Shown: positions 33,838-45,866, counted from the first letter of the stretch. The stretch is 64,000 bases of DNA from Epiperipatus broadwayi (GCA_028023455.1 JAQFVV010012441.1:2913911-2977910), one strand, 5' to 3'. Notes: generated by a model not told the origin, from the sequence alone. Numbers and translations are program-made.

Positions 33838-33955
33838 TTATAATTAGTTACCTAAAACATTTCTAATGTTGGCAAATTAGAAAAGGTTTATTCTATCTGT
33901 TTATTTTACTAACAATAGTTGAGCGCACTTTCAACCAGAAGTCAGACTCATTAAG
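33838..33955 (+). repeat. dispersed repeat family B, copy 2
   Basis: Matches 28171-28320, with TTATAATTAGTTACCTAAAAC, AATGTTGGC, TTATTTTACTAACAAT and TTTCAACCAG in the same order. Non-coding. Confidence 0.6.
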
Positions 33956-33959
33956 AAAG

Positions 33960-34789
33960 AATAGACAGAAATTAGCCAGAGATCAATTTGACACTACTAT
34001 CTGTTGCCTATTGACTATATACTTTGATATAGATCATTTTAAAGTCAAATAATGTGAGGTTGACTGCTGGTTTTTATTAGAAATTAGTATAAGTTAGAAG
34101 AACCACTGAATTATATTATTTGATAAAAATTGTGAAAATGATAAGAAAGGAATTATATAATATCAATTCAAGAATTTGTTTTATTACCAGAATAATATAA
34201 TTGTAAAAGATAATAAAAAAAACACATTTTATGGTATAAAGAATAATTTTTAAATTAAGTTAAAACTTATCTTTGTGCTTGATAAAAATAATGTGAAATA
34301 TTTCTATTATTGCACCGTGTCACGTCCTCAGTGAATTAAAATTTTGTTGTTCCCCTAATTTTAATTTTGTATATATATAATCTTGTTTGAATTTAATTTC
34401 TAAAAAAATTGAATTATTTTTTGTTGTAAATAATATTTTTTTAAAAATACAATTATTTATTAAACTATTAATTTATATTGATATAAAACTTATGTCTAAA
34501 TCTGTTTTTTGTCCTCTTACATATGGTTTGTTTTAAGCTTTTACAAAACATTAGTGACATAACAATGAAATATCTTTTTATTACTATTATTAATCAAAGT
34601 ATTGTTGAACTAAATGTAAAAATGAGCTTTATAAATTAAATTAATTTTATCATTTTTCTTGACAGCATAACATGAAAAGTTGCCATTGCATTGGGGTAGG
34701 CCCTGAATAAATTAAAATTTTGATTTCCTGATTAGATCTGTCATCTATGTACAAGAACAGTAACCTGTATAAAATGTTCATCATTCATC
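33960..34789. other. AT-rich stretch, nothing recognised
   Basis: No gene, RNA or repeat boundary could be supported. Long A/T runs throughout. Confidence 0.6.
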
Positions 34790-35786
34790 CAAGACAAGCG
34801 GACCTCTCATATGTAGGATCTTAGATCTATTTAAATACTCAGAAGAGGGCTGAGCAGAATATAGTCTGAATATATAATATTTAAATACATAAAAATATAT
34901 ATATTTAATCTAGATGTAATTAAAGGGGATTTGAACCTAGACTTTTAACTTTTTTAGTCATCCACTCCATCTTGCACATGTTTATATAAACTCCACATAC
35001 ATTAAGATGTAGATCTATGAAGTAATAATGTATCACCAACATATACATACATAAAATACTATAAATTAAATATCAAACTTTAACTGTCAATTAAATGATT
35101 GGGCATAGCAGTTAAGTGGTATATAATATGATGGAATAAGGCTACCAATAATATATATATATATATTATCATAAATGTCAAATTTTAATTGCCAATTAAA
35201 TGATTGATAAAACAATTAAAAATATATAATTTGAATCAAGCATAGCTGATACTCTAAATTAAAAGTGATCTCATGCACCAGTGTATTTAAATTTCTTAAT
35301 TGGGTATTTTCATAATTTGTCATTAACCATAAATTGATTTTAAAAAAGTATATTTTCTTTATGGTTTCAAATGCATGCCTCTTGCAAGTTGAACCATAGG
35401 ACTGTCTTTCATCCAAAGTTATAATGTAATTAATTTATATACAGCTTCTTTATCTGTAGTATATTATATAAGTGAAACAAGGCCTTTGTTTGGGAAAAAG
35501 GTGCTTAAATTCTACTAGAAACTCAAATATTATGGACAATATTACTGGCATATTCAAGCCTAATCCTCAGTAATTGTTTTTTTTTACATATTCCTTCATC
35601 AGAAAATCAGGAAAGCTGACTCGCAGAAAATTTATAATAAACTTAATATTTGAATACAAGTATAATGTATATAAAAACTTTAGATGTAATTAGAGGGGAT
35701 TTGAACACAAACTTTTAAGCTTCCCTCAGTTATCCACTTCATCTTGACCAAATATATATGAAAAAGACAAATCATCTCCAGTATAT
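34790..35786 (-). repeat. family A long variant, minus orientation
   Basis: Collinear in reverse complement with 17570-18590. It has the end segments GGGGATTTGAAC at about 34925 and 35695, the ATTTAATTGGCAATTAAAATTTGAC blocks, and the ORF-like segment at 35216-35416 that is homologous to 17939-18184. The copy is broken at about 35786 by a 2.9-kb insert, and continues at 38701. Confidence 0.75.
35216..35416 (-). other. ORF-like segment of family A long variant
   Basis: 66 codons, starting M-DERQSYG and ending QIIYF. Aligns with the frame at 17939-18184 with about 50-60% identical residues and one indel region after HA. No known family and no signal peptide. Its sequence context is entirely repetitive, so it is probably not a cellular gene. 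Confidence 0.35.
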
Positions 35787-37052
35787 TGTACAGGTCGAAA
35801 AACACACATCGATCCAACAAACCCCTGAATACAGATAAAGTACCTAGAGTCCGACCATGTACAAGATCGATAAATCAAGTACATCGTGAATTCTGCCCTA
35901 TTTAGCTATATCCCCAGGTCAAAGATCTAATCAATAGCCTTTCTTGACGATACGATCGAATTCCCCTATTTTCATTGTGCCGGCAGCTGGATCTTAAAGC
36001 ATGAGATTCGGTTTTATTATATTTAAATGAGAACTTGGGTGATTGGTTGATAGGTATATTTAAAAAGTCAAAATTTATGTAAAATAAAAGTAAATAAAAT
36101 GATTCGAGAACACTGGAAGTTTGTTTTAGTTATATATATATTTAAAATCATTAGACATTCTACATTAGTTTAACTCAAGCTCTAAAAACAAAAAAAAAAT
36201 ACAATCTTTAAATTATCTTTATCATTATAGGAGTTAATGACGACTTTATTTATAATAGCCGTTAACATTGACATTATTGAGTTTGTACAATTTATTTTTA
36301 AAACATTTTTATTGAAAAAAGATATGAATTAGATAGACGATTATAAGACTAATGTGAGATTATAAGACTAATGTAACGTCTTACTCCACTAACAGATAAA
36401 AAAATTGATTTCATTTCTCTTTATAAAATTAATAATTTGGATTTTTAATAACTAATGTTTTATGACATTAGTGGACCTTGCTAGCATTAGCTCATAAATA
36501 ACTTTAAAACTGTAAGCAGTTATAATAAAAAAATCTATCAGTTAATTATCAAAGCAAACAAGTCACTTTAGTTGGACTTACAACTAAAAATCAAACCTAT
36601 AAGAATTATATAACGTGAATTAGCGAAAACCAAACGATTTTAGCTAATTACGCAAACAAACAAAAGAGTCGATTACTCAGGTCGAAGATCTTTTCAGTAG
36701 AATCATTTCCCTATGACTTACGTATTAGATAGGCAAAATAAAAGCAAAACAATGTTGGGTTAATAAATATACGAATGCAAAGGAGAGAAGAAACGTAAGT
36801 AAGAAAGTACGAGCCAGATTACGGACACTCGTATATCTATTCCCACGAAGAATAAAAGGATAATCGATACATCCACATTTTGTGTCCATATATCGATAGG
36901 AGATAGGACTTACGGAGAGCCCTCATATTCGCCTCTACGAAGTCTGCTGACAAACCAACTCTATCTCAACCACGCTGTCCGATTTCACGGGCGTATGCGA
37001 AAAACGGTAGCTAACTCCAAATCACCAAATCTATGACCGTTTTAGGTCTGTT

Positions 37053-37120
37053 CATGAGACTCCAAGCATTCTTTATTAACCCGAGACATGAGACTCCAAG
37101 CATTCTTTATTAACCTGAGA
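37053..37120. repeat. 34-bp perfect-type tandem duplication
   Basis: CATGAGACTCCAAGCATTC... at 37053-37086 is repeated at 37087-37120 with a single C/T difference near the end. It lies inside the 2.9-kb insert. Confidence 0.9.
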
Positions 37121-38204
37121 TCTTATAATCAGTAAATACAAATGAATTATAATTACATAGCCTTAAAATGATCTAATACTGCATAGAGATCAACCTGCGT
37201 AAACAACTACTTTATATAAATATTTAACGTACAAAAAAAAACATACTTATAGGAATAAGGGAATTTAATTCTCAAAAAAATCCCCCCTTCCCTCTTTCCT
37301 AACTTAAAAAAAAAGGCATGATAATTAACTGACGCTATCCAGTAGCGCTGTTACTAGGTCAAAAATCTATTGCATATTTTATTCTATTTTGAATTACAGA
37401 AATATAAAATCATAGAATCCCATTCCGGGAAATCTATAGTAAATTTATTTAAAAATTACGGTAAGTTTATTTAGAAATATATATATTTGACACAACCTCA
37501 CTCATGAAAATAAATCAACTTACTTTACTTTTAAAATCAAATCGTTCATTGTTAAAATTCCCTTTCCCTAATAAAACATAATTTGCTCTCTTAGCAAACT
37601 ATGCTCTTTGGACCCCTGTGAGTGAAGTTTGTCAAAATAAAAAAAAATCAAAGCATGAAATAATCTCATGCTAAAAATTAATATAAAACAAATAAATAAA
37701 TTCATATTCAATTAATTATATATATTAAAAATTATTGTGAGCCTGAGTTAATGAAAACATAATTTAAAAGAAGAAGGTTAGAAGAGTCAGTTAAAAAAAA
37801 GTTCTTAATAAACATTAACTTTTGACATTTTTTTTTTTAAGCTTTACGAAACTACATTTAGATTGTAATAATAATTTTAAAATCTTGACGACAGGATTTA
37901 AGCTTTTCAGCATTTTACCTGGAGTTCCCCGGTATGAGTTCACGGGCGAACCTTGATGGCTGGTGGCATTTGAAGGCAGGTTCTGGCAGCAACATAATGG
38001 AAGATTTCAGGTCTTGGGAAGGAAAGGGCAGTGATTTACCCTGTTTTACTCCTCGATCATCATAGCATGCTTTCTACAACTCTCTCTGTTCTCTGTCTGG
38101 TCATTAGTCACTCTCTGTTCAAAAAGGGCCACTATTTATTACTTCCTGCTGCCTCAGGTGATCTTCTTTTTGGAACAATAGAAATTGTTTTTATTCTAAT
38201 TTTA

Positions 38205-38393
38205 GAAAGTTTGTACCTCAATAAGTATCAATATATTTCAATATAATTTTATGTTAGGTTTTAATTTAGATAACAATGTAGAATCTCTACTAATTAATGA
38301 ATAGAGATTCCACAATGAATGGATTTTGGTAATTTATCAATGCTTTTAATTTAAACATTTATTTTAAACTTCTTATCGAGGTACAAATCTTTT
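38205..38393. repeat. inverted repeat with inner hairpin
   Basis: GTTTGTACCTCAATAAG (about 38209) is mirrored by CTTATCGAGGTACAAAT (about 38373). Inside lies a second hairpin, GAATCTCTA...TAGAGATTC (38281-38312). It looks like a small MITE nested in the 2.9-kb insert. Confidence 0.55.
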
Positions 38394-38700
38394 CAAAAAG
38401 GCCATCTTGGATTCTTAAACTAAAAATAAAGCATTTTAAACATATACAGTATATCTAAAATATATAAAAAATTCAAAGTTAATTATTTGAATTTTTTTTC
38501 TTTTAATAATAAAATAGAATAAGTGTTAGTACAATTATGATCCAAAATAAATTATAGGATTTATTCAGGATAGTTAAAAATGTTTAAAAAATGTTTTTTT
38601 TTTTTTTAGAATACTAAAAAAAAAAGCACATGTTAGTAAAATAAATAATTAGGTGGGTCAGACCGTGAAACGGCAAATCTGAATCAGATTTTCCATTTCA

Positions 38701-38975
38701 ATATTTTCTGCTGAATGTTCACTCATCAGTTTGTCCAGATCATCATCTTCCACACATATATATATATATATTCAGTATTCAGTTTATATTAAGATAGGAA
38801 ATCTTCAACTCTAATGGACAGGCTTCAATCTTCTCTATTCTCCAACTCTTCAGCAATCCATATTACTGAAAATCTGATGATGGAATGCTCAAAGCTCTTT
38901 TTAATGCCAATATTGTTGTCATGTCCATATTGACTTTAAATCATTCTGATCTTTCATATATAGAACATTAAGGTG
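38701..38975 (-). repeat. family A, continuation after the 2.9-kb insert
   Basis: Reverse-complement family A blocks: ACTCATCAGTTTGTCCAGATCATCATCT, AGTTTATATTAAGATAGGAAATCTTCAA, TAATGGACAGGCTTCAATC, and AAATCATTCTGATC. They pick up exactly where the copy at 34790-35786 stops. Confidence 0.75.
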
Positions 38976-40292
38976 TTTGTTTGAATACTTTTTTTTTTTC
39001 TATTCTTTTTTTTTTAATGAAATAAAAGTTAAACTTCATTATATTTCTTTTTTCCTATAAATTCAAAAGCCAAAAGTCGTCTGAAATTTTAACTATGAAT
39101 CCTGAAAATAAAATTTAAAAAAAGCTAAATTCGACAGAAATAGGATATGTTTTACTCATGAAATAAAAATGGTTTTCTATTACATCTAAATATTAAAAAT
39201 ATTTTTTGTTAAACATACATTCAAATATCCAAATGTTCTTTAGAATATTAAAAGCCAACTTTTAATTTTTTAAGGAAAAACAATACATAAACATTTTGCT
39301 GGAGACAGGTTTGATTTGCTGATGTAAATTTACAGGTAAATTGTATTCAAATAAAATATTAGTATATGTAAATGAAACCACAATATAAATGCAACATATG
39401 TATAGATTTAAAAATGTTCATTAATTTTACAAAAAGAATAAAAAATTTGATGTAAATTAATTTATGGTCTTTCAAAAAAAAAAAAAAAAAAAGCTACTCA
39501 TGCCTAATAAGAACTTTGTGCTTCTTTGAAAAAACTTTAACTTGATTTTATACTTGAATTGTTCATTTTTAAAAGTACATCCATGATATAGAATTGTAAA
39601 TAAAATTTGAATATTTTCAATATTCTATTAGTGCCAAATAGTGAAATACGAACTTATTAAGGCCGTCAATTATGTGAATCAATTTATAACTGTACTGGAA
39701 TGAAAAAATAGGGGATAGATAGTGCTACTTTGCTCAGCATCTAGAATCAACAATGATGTTCCTAATAGGAAAGTCATGACATAGAAATCAGATTTGTAGT
39801 TATATAATCATAATAGTTATGTCAAGAATACATAGTTATATAATAACAATGATCATGAAAAAGAACTTTTGTATTTGATGCATATAGTTAAAAATCACAA
39901 CATTGAATTGATAATGAATTCAGTATGATATGTAAATTGAAGGATCAAAAAATTAAAATTATTTGCTCAAGAGATTGCATTATTATAATCAGTTAGTGCT
40001 AAGATTATGTATTGCTAATGATAAATTAATAAATAGAAATAATAAATAAAAGTGTTTTTTAAAAAGGGAATGCTAGAATAGTGAACCATTTAAAGGTTAA
40101 TTTGTGATTTTGGATATTTATGTAAAAATTGTTTCATTGTTTGAGTCTAAATGAGATAGTAAAAGTAATATACTTTATTAAATGTAAAAGTAAAGAATTA
40201 TCATTGTAGAGTAAAAATAATAAAAGTCATTAAGATTTATTATTATAAATAAAAGAATTAAGCTCTAAAATTATATATTTAAATCCACTTTA
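38976..40292. other. AT-rich stretch, nothing recognised
   Basis: T- and A-rich homopolymers (38990-39015, A17 at 39476-39492). No frame or repeat could be supported. Confidence 0.6.
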
Positions 40293-40544
40293 TATTAATA
40301 CAGTGATGGGCAAATAGTTACCCATGTACCACATGTGGCCCACCAAGATGTAAAAATCTGCCTTGAACTGAGATTTTCTTCTCGTGCATGACCGAAGATT
40401 TGCCTCATATTTTCCACTAGGACAGCCATATCAATATGCATGCGCAATGTAGATATGATGCACAGTGCTTTTCTGTTTGATCTGGTTAATTTCAATTTTG
40501 TTTTTGCAACAGTAAATGTATAAATTTTCAACTTTAATGAAACC

Positions 40545-42622
40545 ATGAACTCTCGGAAAAAATGTAAAATTGGTGATGAATGTCGTGTGTTTAAAGAAGA
40601 ATGGACAAACAAATATTTCTTTGGTAATACAGGGAATAAAGCAGTGTGTTCACTGTGTCATGAAACGATAGCCGTATTTAAGGAGTACAATCTGAAATGA
40701 CAAAACATAGCGAATTTGGCTACAAACTTTCCAAGGAAGAATGCAAAATAAAAGCTGCATAGTGTGTGGAAAGGCTGAAGAAGCAACAAACATTATTTAC
40801 AAAGCAATCAACACTTCAAAATAGTGCTACAGAAGCAAGTTTCGTGGTAGCTTACAACCCATCTAAACACAAGTCTTTTTCAGATGGCAAGTTTATTATG
40901 CAGTATATGGTACCAGTGTGAAAGTGTATTGTGTCCTGATGTGAAAAGCAAATTTGAAAGCATTTCATTGTCAAGGACTATAGTGCAGCACGTTGACTCA
41001 ATTAGTGATGAACTCACAGAGCAGCTGAAAACTGTGAGCAAAGATTTTGTTTATGGTTTTCTTTGGCTCTGGATGAGAGCACAGATAACAAAGACACTGC
41101 ACAATTAGAATTAATGAAAATTTTGTCATCACAGAGGAATTACTTGGCCTAGAATCAATGAAAGCCATATAGAACCACTGGTCAGGAATTGCTTGAATGT
41201 GCTGTGAATTGTGTGGAGAAAAGTGGCTTGTCTTGGAACAAAATGGCAAGCATTACAACAGATGAGGCCAGAGCTTTCAATGGAAAAAATGTGGGTGTGG
41301 TTAACTTTTAAAAAAACAAATTACAAGCACAAAACTCAGACAGTGATATCTTATCTTCTCATTGCGTTTTGCATCAGGAGAGTCTTTGTAAAGCTGCCTG
41401 CACTGGACTGAAAGCATGTGATAGATTCTATTGTTAGTGTGGTAAACACAATCAGAGCAAGGGCTCTCTACCATCAACAGTTCAATTTTTTTTTTTTTTG
41501 AGGATGTGGAGACAGAATATGAAGACATAATTTACCACAGCAATATGAGGTGGTTGAGCCTGGACAAAGTGATCAAAGGAGTCTGGGCATTGCAGAATTA
41601 AATCCTTTTTTTCTGGACATGAAGGAGATGTATCATGACAAAAATAGGACGTGAGGAGTGGAGATATGAGATGATGTTTGCAATTGATGTATTTGAGAAA
41701 TTGAATGAACTGAATGTGACATTGCAGGGATAGGGGTTGTTTGCACATGAAATGCGGAAGCATGTAAAGTCATTCAAAGCAAAACTAGGTCTATATGCAA
41801 GGCAAGCAGGTGAAGGCAATTTTTGTCATTTCCCTTTATTAGGAAAACAGAAAGTACCTGAAAGGGTGTCTGCTAAGATTAGGGATCATCTGCAGAGTTT
41901 GAAGGATGAGGTCACAAGAAGATCTCAGGTCTTTAAGAAAATTTGAGCCTAAATTCAGTTTGCTTTTTTTCCCATCGCTGCTGATATTGACACAGCACTT
42001 GAGGAGCTGCAGCTTGAACTTATTGATATGCAGTCAGATCAAACTGTGAAAAAAATGTTTAATGCTGTGACATTAGTTGACTTTTACACATTTTTGTCAG
42101 TAAAGATCAGCCTTTTCAAGCTATTGTGCATGCACTTTTTATGAGTGTTAATAATAAATGAATACTTTCACTCCCAACAAGAGTTATAGTATTCATTTAT
42201 TATTAACACTCGTAAAAAGTGCATGCGCAATAGCTTGAAAAGGCTGATCTTTAATGTATTACCATTTATAAAGCAGAGCGCTATAAAAATAAATGCTTAT
42301 TTACAAATCTTTGTCAGCTTAAAAATTTCCAGGTATGAAGAAATTTGCTAGGAAAATGTTCTCTATATTTGGGTCTACTTATATTTGTGAGCAAAGTTTT
42401 TCTTGGTTGAAGATCAACAAGAGTAATTATAAAACAGGCAAAAACTCGCTATACATATTGCCACAAAAAATGGTGATCATGTGATGTTTATTGGCTTAAG
42501 AGTAAATATAGATACTCTTTGATAGGCATTAACTTGCAGCCTGTGATGAGAATCTCAACAAGCGATCTCCTGATTTCAAAAAAATTGTAGAAAAGTGTGA
42601 TAGTATACATTTGTCTCATTAA
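40545..42622 (+). pseudogene. hAT transposase pseudogene (GTF2IRD2/ZBED-like)
   Basis: The likely start is ATG at 40545. A BED-like finger half (CSLCHETI) follows, then an in-frame stop at 40698. Collinear pieces in shifting frames then match hAT transposases: KSKFESISLSRTIVQHVDS (about 40940), LALDESTD with the first catalytic Asp (about 41062), MASITTDEARAF with the second conserved Asp region (about 41245), HCVLHQESLCKAA (about 41360), NMRWLSLDKVIKGVW (about 41545), an open 69-codon stretch 41737-41946, and FGSTYICEQSFSWLKINKSNY near the C-terminus (about 42370). The frame ends KIVEKCDSIHLSH at stop 42620-42622. Several stops and frameshifts, plus an inverted-repeat insertion, make it non-functional. 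Known role of the family: cut-and-paste transposition with nuclear localisation. Confidence 0.88.
42102..42252. repeat. 65-bp near-perfect inverted repeat inside the hAT gene
   Basis: The arms 42102-42166 and 42188-42252 are inverted copies with only two differences in 65 positions, around a 21-bp loop. Both differences are TG in the left arm against CG (in reverse complement) in the right arm. The left arm overlaps the transposase frame just after VDFYTFLSV. The transposase-like frame resumes after the right arm, so this is an inverted duplication or small insertion. Confidence 0.9.
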
Positions 42623-42960
42623 ACTGATTCTAAAATTAAATGTGCTTGCAGTTATAGATGATATGAAATTAGCACAATAAATTGAATAAAACAGCCACTA
42701 TTTTATTTAATTTATATTTATTGATTTTTATGATGCAATTTATACCTTTTCTGAAATGCAAAGTTAACTAATGAATGCAATCATTTTAAAAGGTGTGGCC
42801 TCTGCTAACCGCCACTTCCACAAAGTGGTCCTCAAACCAATACAATTGACCACCCCTGTATTAATACAATATTAAAAATTTTAAGAGTATTAATTTATAT
42901 TTAATAAATATGGTTTAAAAATAAATTTTATAAAATAAAATGTTTATTTGGGTAATTATG

Positions 42961-43470
42961 AGAGAGGATCCAAAAAAAACTCCGGAATTTTATAATAAAA
43001 AATTGTGTATTTATTTTTAGGAGTCACAAATTGAATCTCTTTCAAAATGCACTGGTCTAAACATGTTTTTCACTTTTCAAAGTTCTCCTGGAATTCTGGC
43101 AAAATGCTGCCTTTTAACACATCCATCGTTTTTTCTTCACCACTTCCAAGTTCACAAAACTTTTTTTTTTTTTAGGCATTCTTTATTCTGGTGAATAAAA
43201 AGAAGTCACATGGAGCTAAATCATATGAATCTAGCTAATGGATTCATTATGTCATGCTGTTTTTAATTAAAATTGTTTCACATGCAAGGTTTTGTGTGTA
43301 GGTACATTGTCGTGATGAAGCTTGCACTCCTCACTTTGCCATAAATCAGGACATTTATCACAAATATTTGAGAACTAATGGGTAAAATGTCTGATCATTA
43401 GGAGTGAATTCTGAGTAAACAATCTGTTTGTATAAAAAAAAATTGGCATTGGGCTTCATTTACCATATTG
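42961..43470 (-). pseudogene. mariner-type transposase remnant
   Basis: Read on the minus strand, fragments in different frames match the C-terminal half of mariner-family (DDE/D) transposases. First comes VYSEFTPNDQTF, then the block ending in LHHDNVPTHKT, which carries the second catalytic Asp. YDLAPCDFFLFTRIKNA follows, with the third catalytic Asp in the family-typical P-D-LAPCDFFLF context. Last is VLKGSILPEFQENFEKWKT-like sequence, with a stop at the W. The plus-strand flank at 42961 (GAGAGGATCC...CTCCGG) is consistent with a mariner 3' terminus. Frameshifts, an inserted poly-A stretch and multiple stops show it is dead. The N-terminal DNA-binding half was not recognised. Confidence 0.82.
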
Positions 43471-44260
43471 GGGGGGGGGGATATAGTAAATTTGATAATT
43501 CCATTACATAAGTCATAAATTTGTGTTTCCCCCAGAGTAGATTGCTTGTAAGCTATTTCAAGCATTATAACTGTTTCCTTTGCTATTTTCTCTAATAGAA
43601 AACAGAACTTTATGTTGTTCCAACCTTACAGTCATCACAAAAATTAGAAATGAAATACACTTATCAAAAAAAAAAAATGCATTTACTGCATGACACCATA
43701 ACTTCACTCAATGATGTTGTTTGGGGGGGGGGGGTTCTTGCAGTAAGCATTTACTGACAAAACATGCTCACCCTTCAGAATATAATTTCATTGTTTTTGG
43801 TACTTCCTTGTATTTAATACAAATAGTTATTGAGTTTATATTGATTAATTTCATTTATGGATATTTTGTAAAAATTCTTCCATTGATTAAAATACAAGAT
43901 TAGGGATAAGGTGGATAGTAAAATAGTCTTAAAGTTTTTTTGATAACAGATTATGAAAATACTTGAATATATTAAAAACAAGATAGTGTTACTTGTGAAT
44001 TACAGAAAAATAAGGTTAGGTAGACAGTTAAAATCTGTTTGCTTATACCTTTCAATACCTTTTTTCTTGATGAATCAGCATTGATTATTGAATGTCTGTT
44101 TAGTAATTAAACCAGTCTCAGCCATGCAGGATTTGAGAAATTGTTTGCTGACTGTTTTATAATAGACAAGTATTTCATTACTTTTTATACCATATTTGCA
44201 TAAAAAAGGCATAAAAATTTTTTGAATATAATATCTAATCTAATAATTATTGGAATCGTA
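43471..44260. other. AT-rich stretch after the mariner remnant
   Basis: Two long G runs (11 at 43470-43480, 12 at 43723-43734). 43500-43660 might be a further degraded part of the mariner element, but no motif is clear. The frame at 43721-43903 is not credible. Confidence 0.45.
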
Positions 44261-44263
44261 GTA

Positions 44264-44990
44264 CTAACACTTGTGACTAGCTTCAAAATTCATGACTGTA
44301 GTATATTCATTATAATTTAACTTCATATTATACTTAACATTTAGTCTGCTTTTTGCTTTTGTTTTAATATAAAGTCTTGAAAATTTCTCTTTTTCTGAGA
44401 GATTTTGGTGATGCAATGGAAAAACAAGCATTTGTGACATATATGTGCACCAGAAATGGTTAAGCAATTCTTCATAAAATAAATTATGTGCTGAAAGTTT
44501 TTTCTGCAGATACCATTTTTCACCCTGTATTACATGAGGAATGGTGACTATATTTAAAATTGAAGAGAATAATTGTCATATCAGTGCAAACTTCTTTTTC
44601 TTTATGTTTAGAAAAGTGTCTCTGAAATTCCTTTTCAAAGTTTTTAAGTTCTCATCGACTTCACTTTTAGCTTTCTCTATTGTACTGCGGAGATCTTCAA
44701 ATAGAGCAATATTTTCAAGATTTGCTTTCTCATCATCAGTTTTGCAGTTTGAATACAAATATCTGAAAATTGTTTTGAAATTGAATAACATATGTCTTTT
44801 GTCTGATATTTCAGTTACAACTTATTTAGCTAGTCTAAAGTATCTCCTAAGTGAATAACTCTTTTCATCCAAACTTGACCATTAATGTAAGTCACAAAGT
44901 CGTATATTTCTTGCAATTCAGTAACAAGTTGATTTCATTTTTGTAAGTCAAAAATATGGTTGACATTTTCTTTGATGATCAATCTACAGG
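44264..44990 (-). pseudogene. decayed coding-like region, family not recognised
   Basis: On the minus strand, several collinear open pieces look protein-like. One, around 44990-44850, contains ENVNHIFDLQK and, after a stop, YDFVTYINGQVWMKRVIHL. A second is the open 71-codon frame 44791-44576, predicted to be strongly helical/coiled-coil (ENIALFEDLRSTIEKAKSEV...). A third is 44523-44264. They are separated by stops and frame changes. Residue composition is more balanced than chance frames elsewhere in the window. I do not recognise the family. It could be a transposon gene or a retrocopy of a cellular gene. Confidence 0.3.
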
Positions 44991-45866
44991 AGGATAGAAA
45001 AGAAAAATTTTGCATAAAATGCATTGTGGCTTTTTATTGTTGTCTAGGTATAGATAAAAAGAAAAAAATTAAAAAGAAAAAATCCTTTGTATTTTTATTA
45101 CTTATTTGAATTTCATGTTATTTTTTTTAAATAGATATTTACTTTCAATCATTTACTTCATTATTTTATTAAAATAATAAACCTATTAATATTAATGCAT
45201 CAACAAATAATTAATTACCCAAATAAATTGTTTTTAGTTGAAAAATGATAATAGTTCTACAGAGAGATTGTAGAGGTCCCTCTCATGGTAAAATTAAGCA
45301 TGTAAGGCGCATAGTGTTAAGGTCAAAGCCTTATATACTTATTGATGTTCTTTTTATTAAAATGTTATTAATAAATAACCACCCTCAATGACTGATGGGT
45401 ACCATGTAAAAGTGGTTAACTATTGGTGAACTAAATTAGCATCGGTTAATGTTAGACAACCAATCATGGACATTTTTGAATTTTGTCATTTACAAATATG
45501 CTAATAGCAATTCAATAATTTATTTACTAAAACATGGAGATAGTCATTAAAAATAAATTTTGTGTCTCAGTGATTTTTTTTTTTTTAAGAGGAGCCCATA
45601 TTTATCATCTGTTATTCAAATATTGATCAAAAAAGAATTTTGCTTCATAATAATCTTTTTTCTGGTTTATTATTTGTAACATATAATAAGTTCATGCTTA
45701 TAATATTATATTTGTATATTTTATTTTTAAGAAGAAAATTAAAATTTGCCACAGTAGAAATTTGAAAAAATATTTGATGACATAGCATGTAATTAAATAA
45801 TATAAAATATTTATATACTTATAAATATAGTAAGCACTATGGTGGATCTAAAGTTTATTTTCTTTC
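44991..45866. other. AT-rich stretch, nothing recognised
   Basis: No frame, RNA gene or repeat boundary could be supported. Confidence 0.6.

Larger units (their letters stand above)
35787..38700. mobile_element. unclassified 2.9-kb insert within a family A repeat
   Basis: Family A sequence stops at ...CTCCAGTATAT (35786) and resumes with ATATTTTCTGCTG (38701), continuing the same unit in the same orientation. The insert begins TGTACAGGTCG and ends CCATTTCA, so it has TG...CA ends and a possible 4-bp ATAT duplication, which is weak in AT-rich DNA. Inside, 35787-37420 keeps many CpGs and has repeated GGTC(A/G)AAGATCT-type blocks (35927, 36690, 37358), a 34-bp tandem duplication at 37053 and a more balanced segment at 37900-38170. 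No protein domain and no long terminal direct repeats were seen. It may be a non-autonomous LTR-type element, or several stacked insertions. Confidence 0.5.
40293..42866 (+). mobile_element. near-complete hAT transposon with perfect 8-bp target duplication
   Basis: The element proper is 40301-42858. The 5' end reads CAGTGATGGGCAA and the 3' end, read inward, CAGGGGTGGTCAA: imperfect short terminal inverted repeats of hAT type. It is flanked by the identical 8-bp TATTAATA at 40293-40300 and 42859-42866, the target-site duplication length expected for hAT. The interior encodes a broken GTF2IRD2/ZBED-like transposase in plus orientation and contains a 65-bp inverted repeat at 42102-42252. The intact ends and perfect duplication suggest a fairly recent insertion, even though the gene is dead. 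Confidence 0.92.

Noticed and set aside
38031-38246. 71-codon frame in a more balanced stretch of the 2.9-kb insert.
   Set aside because: No motif, no partner exon, and it ends within an inverted repeat. I keep it as part of the insert only.
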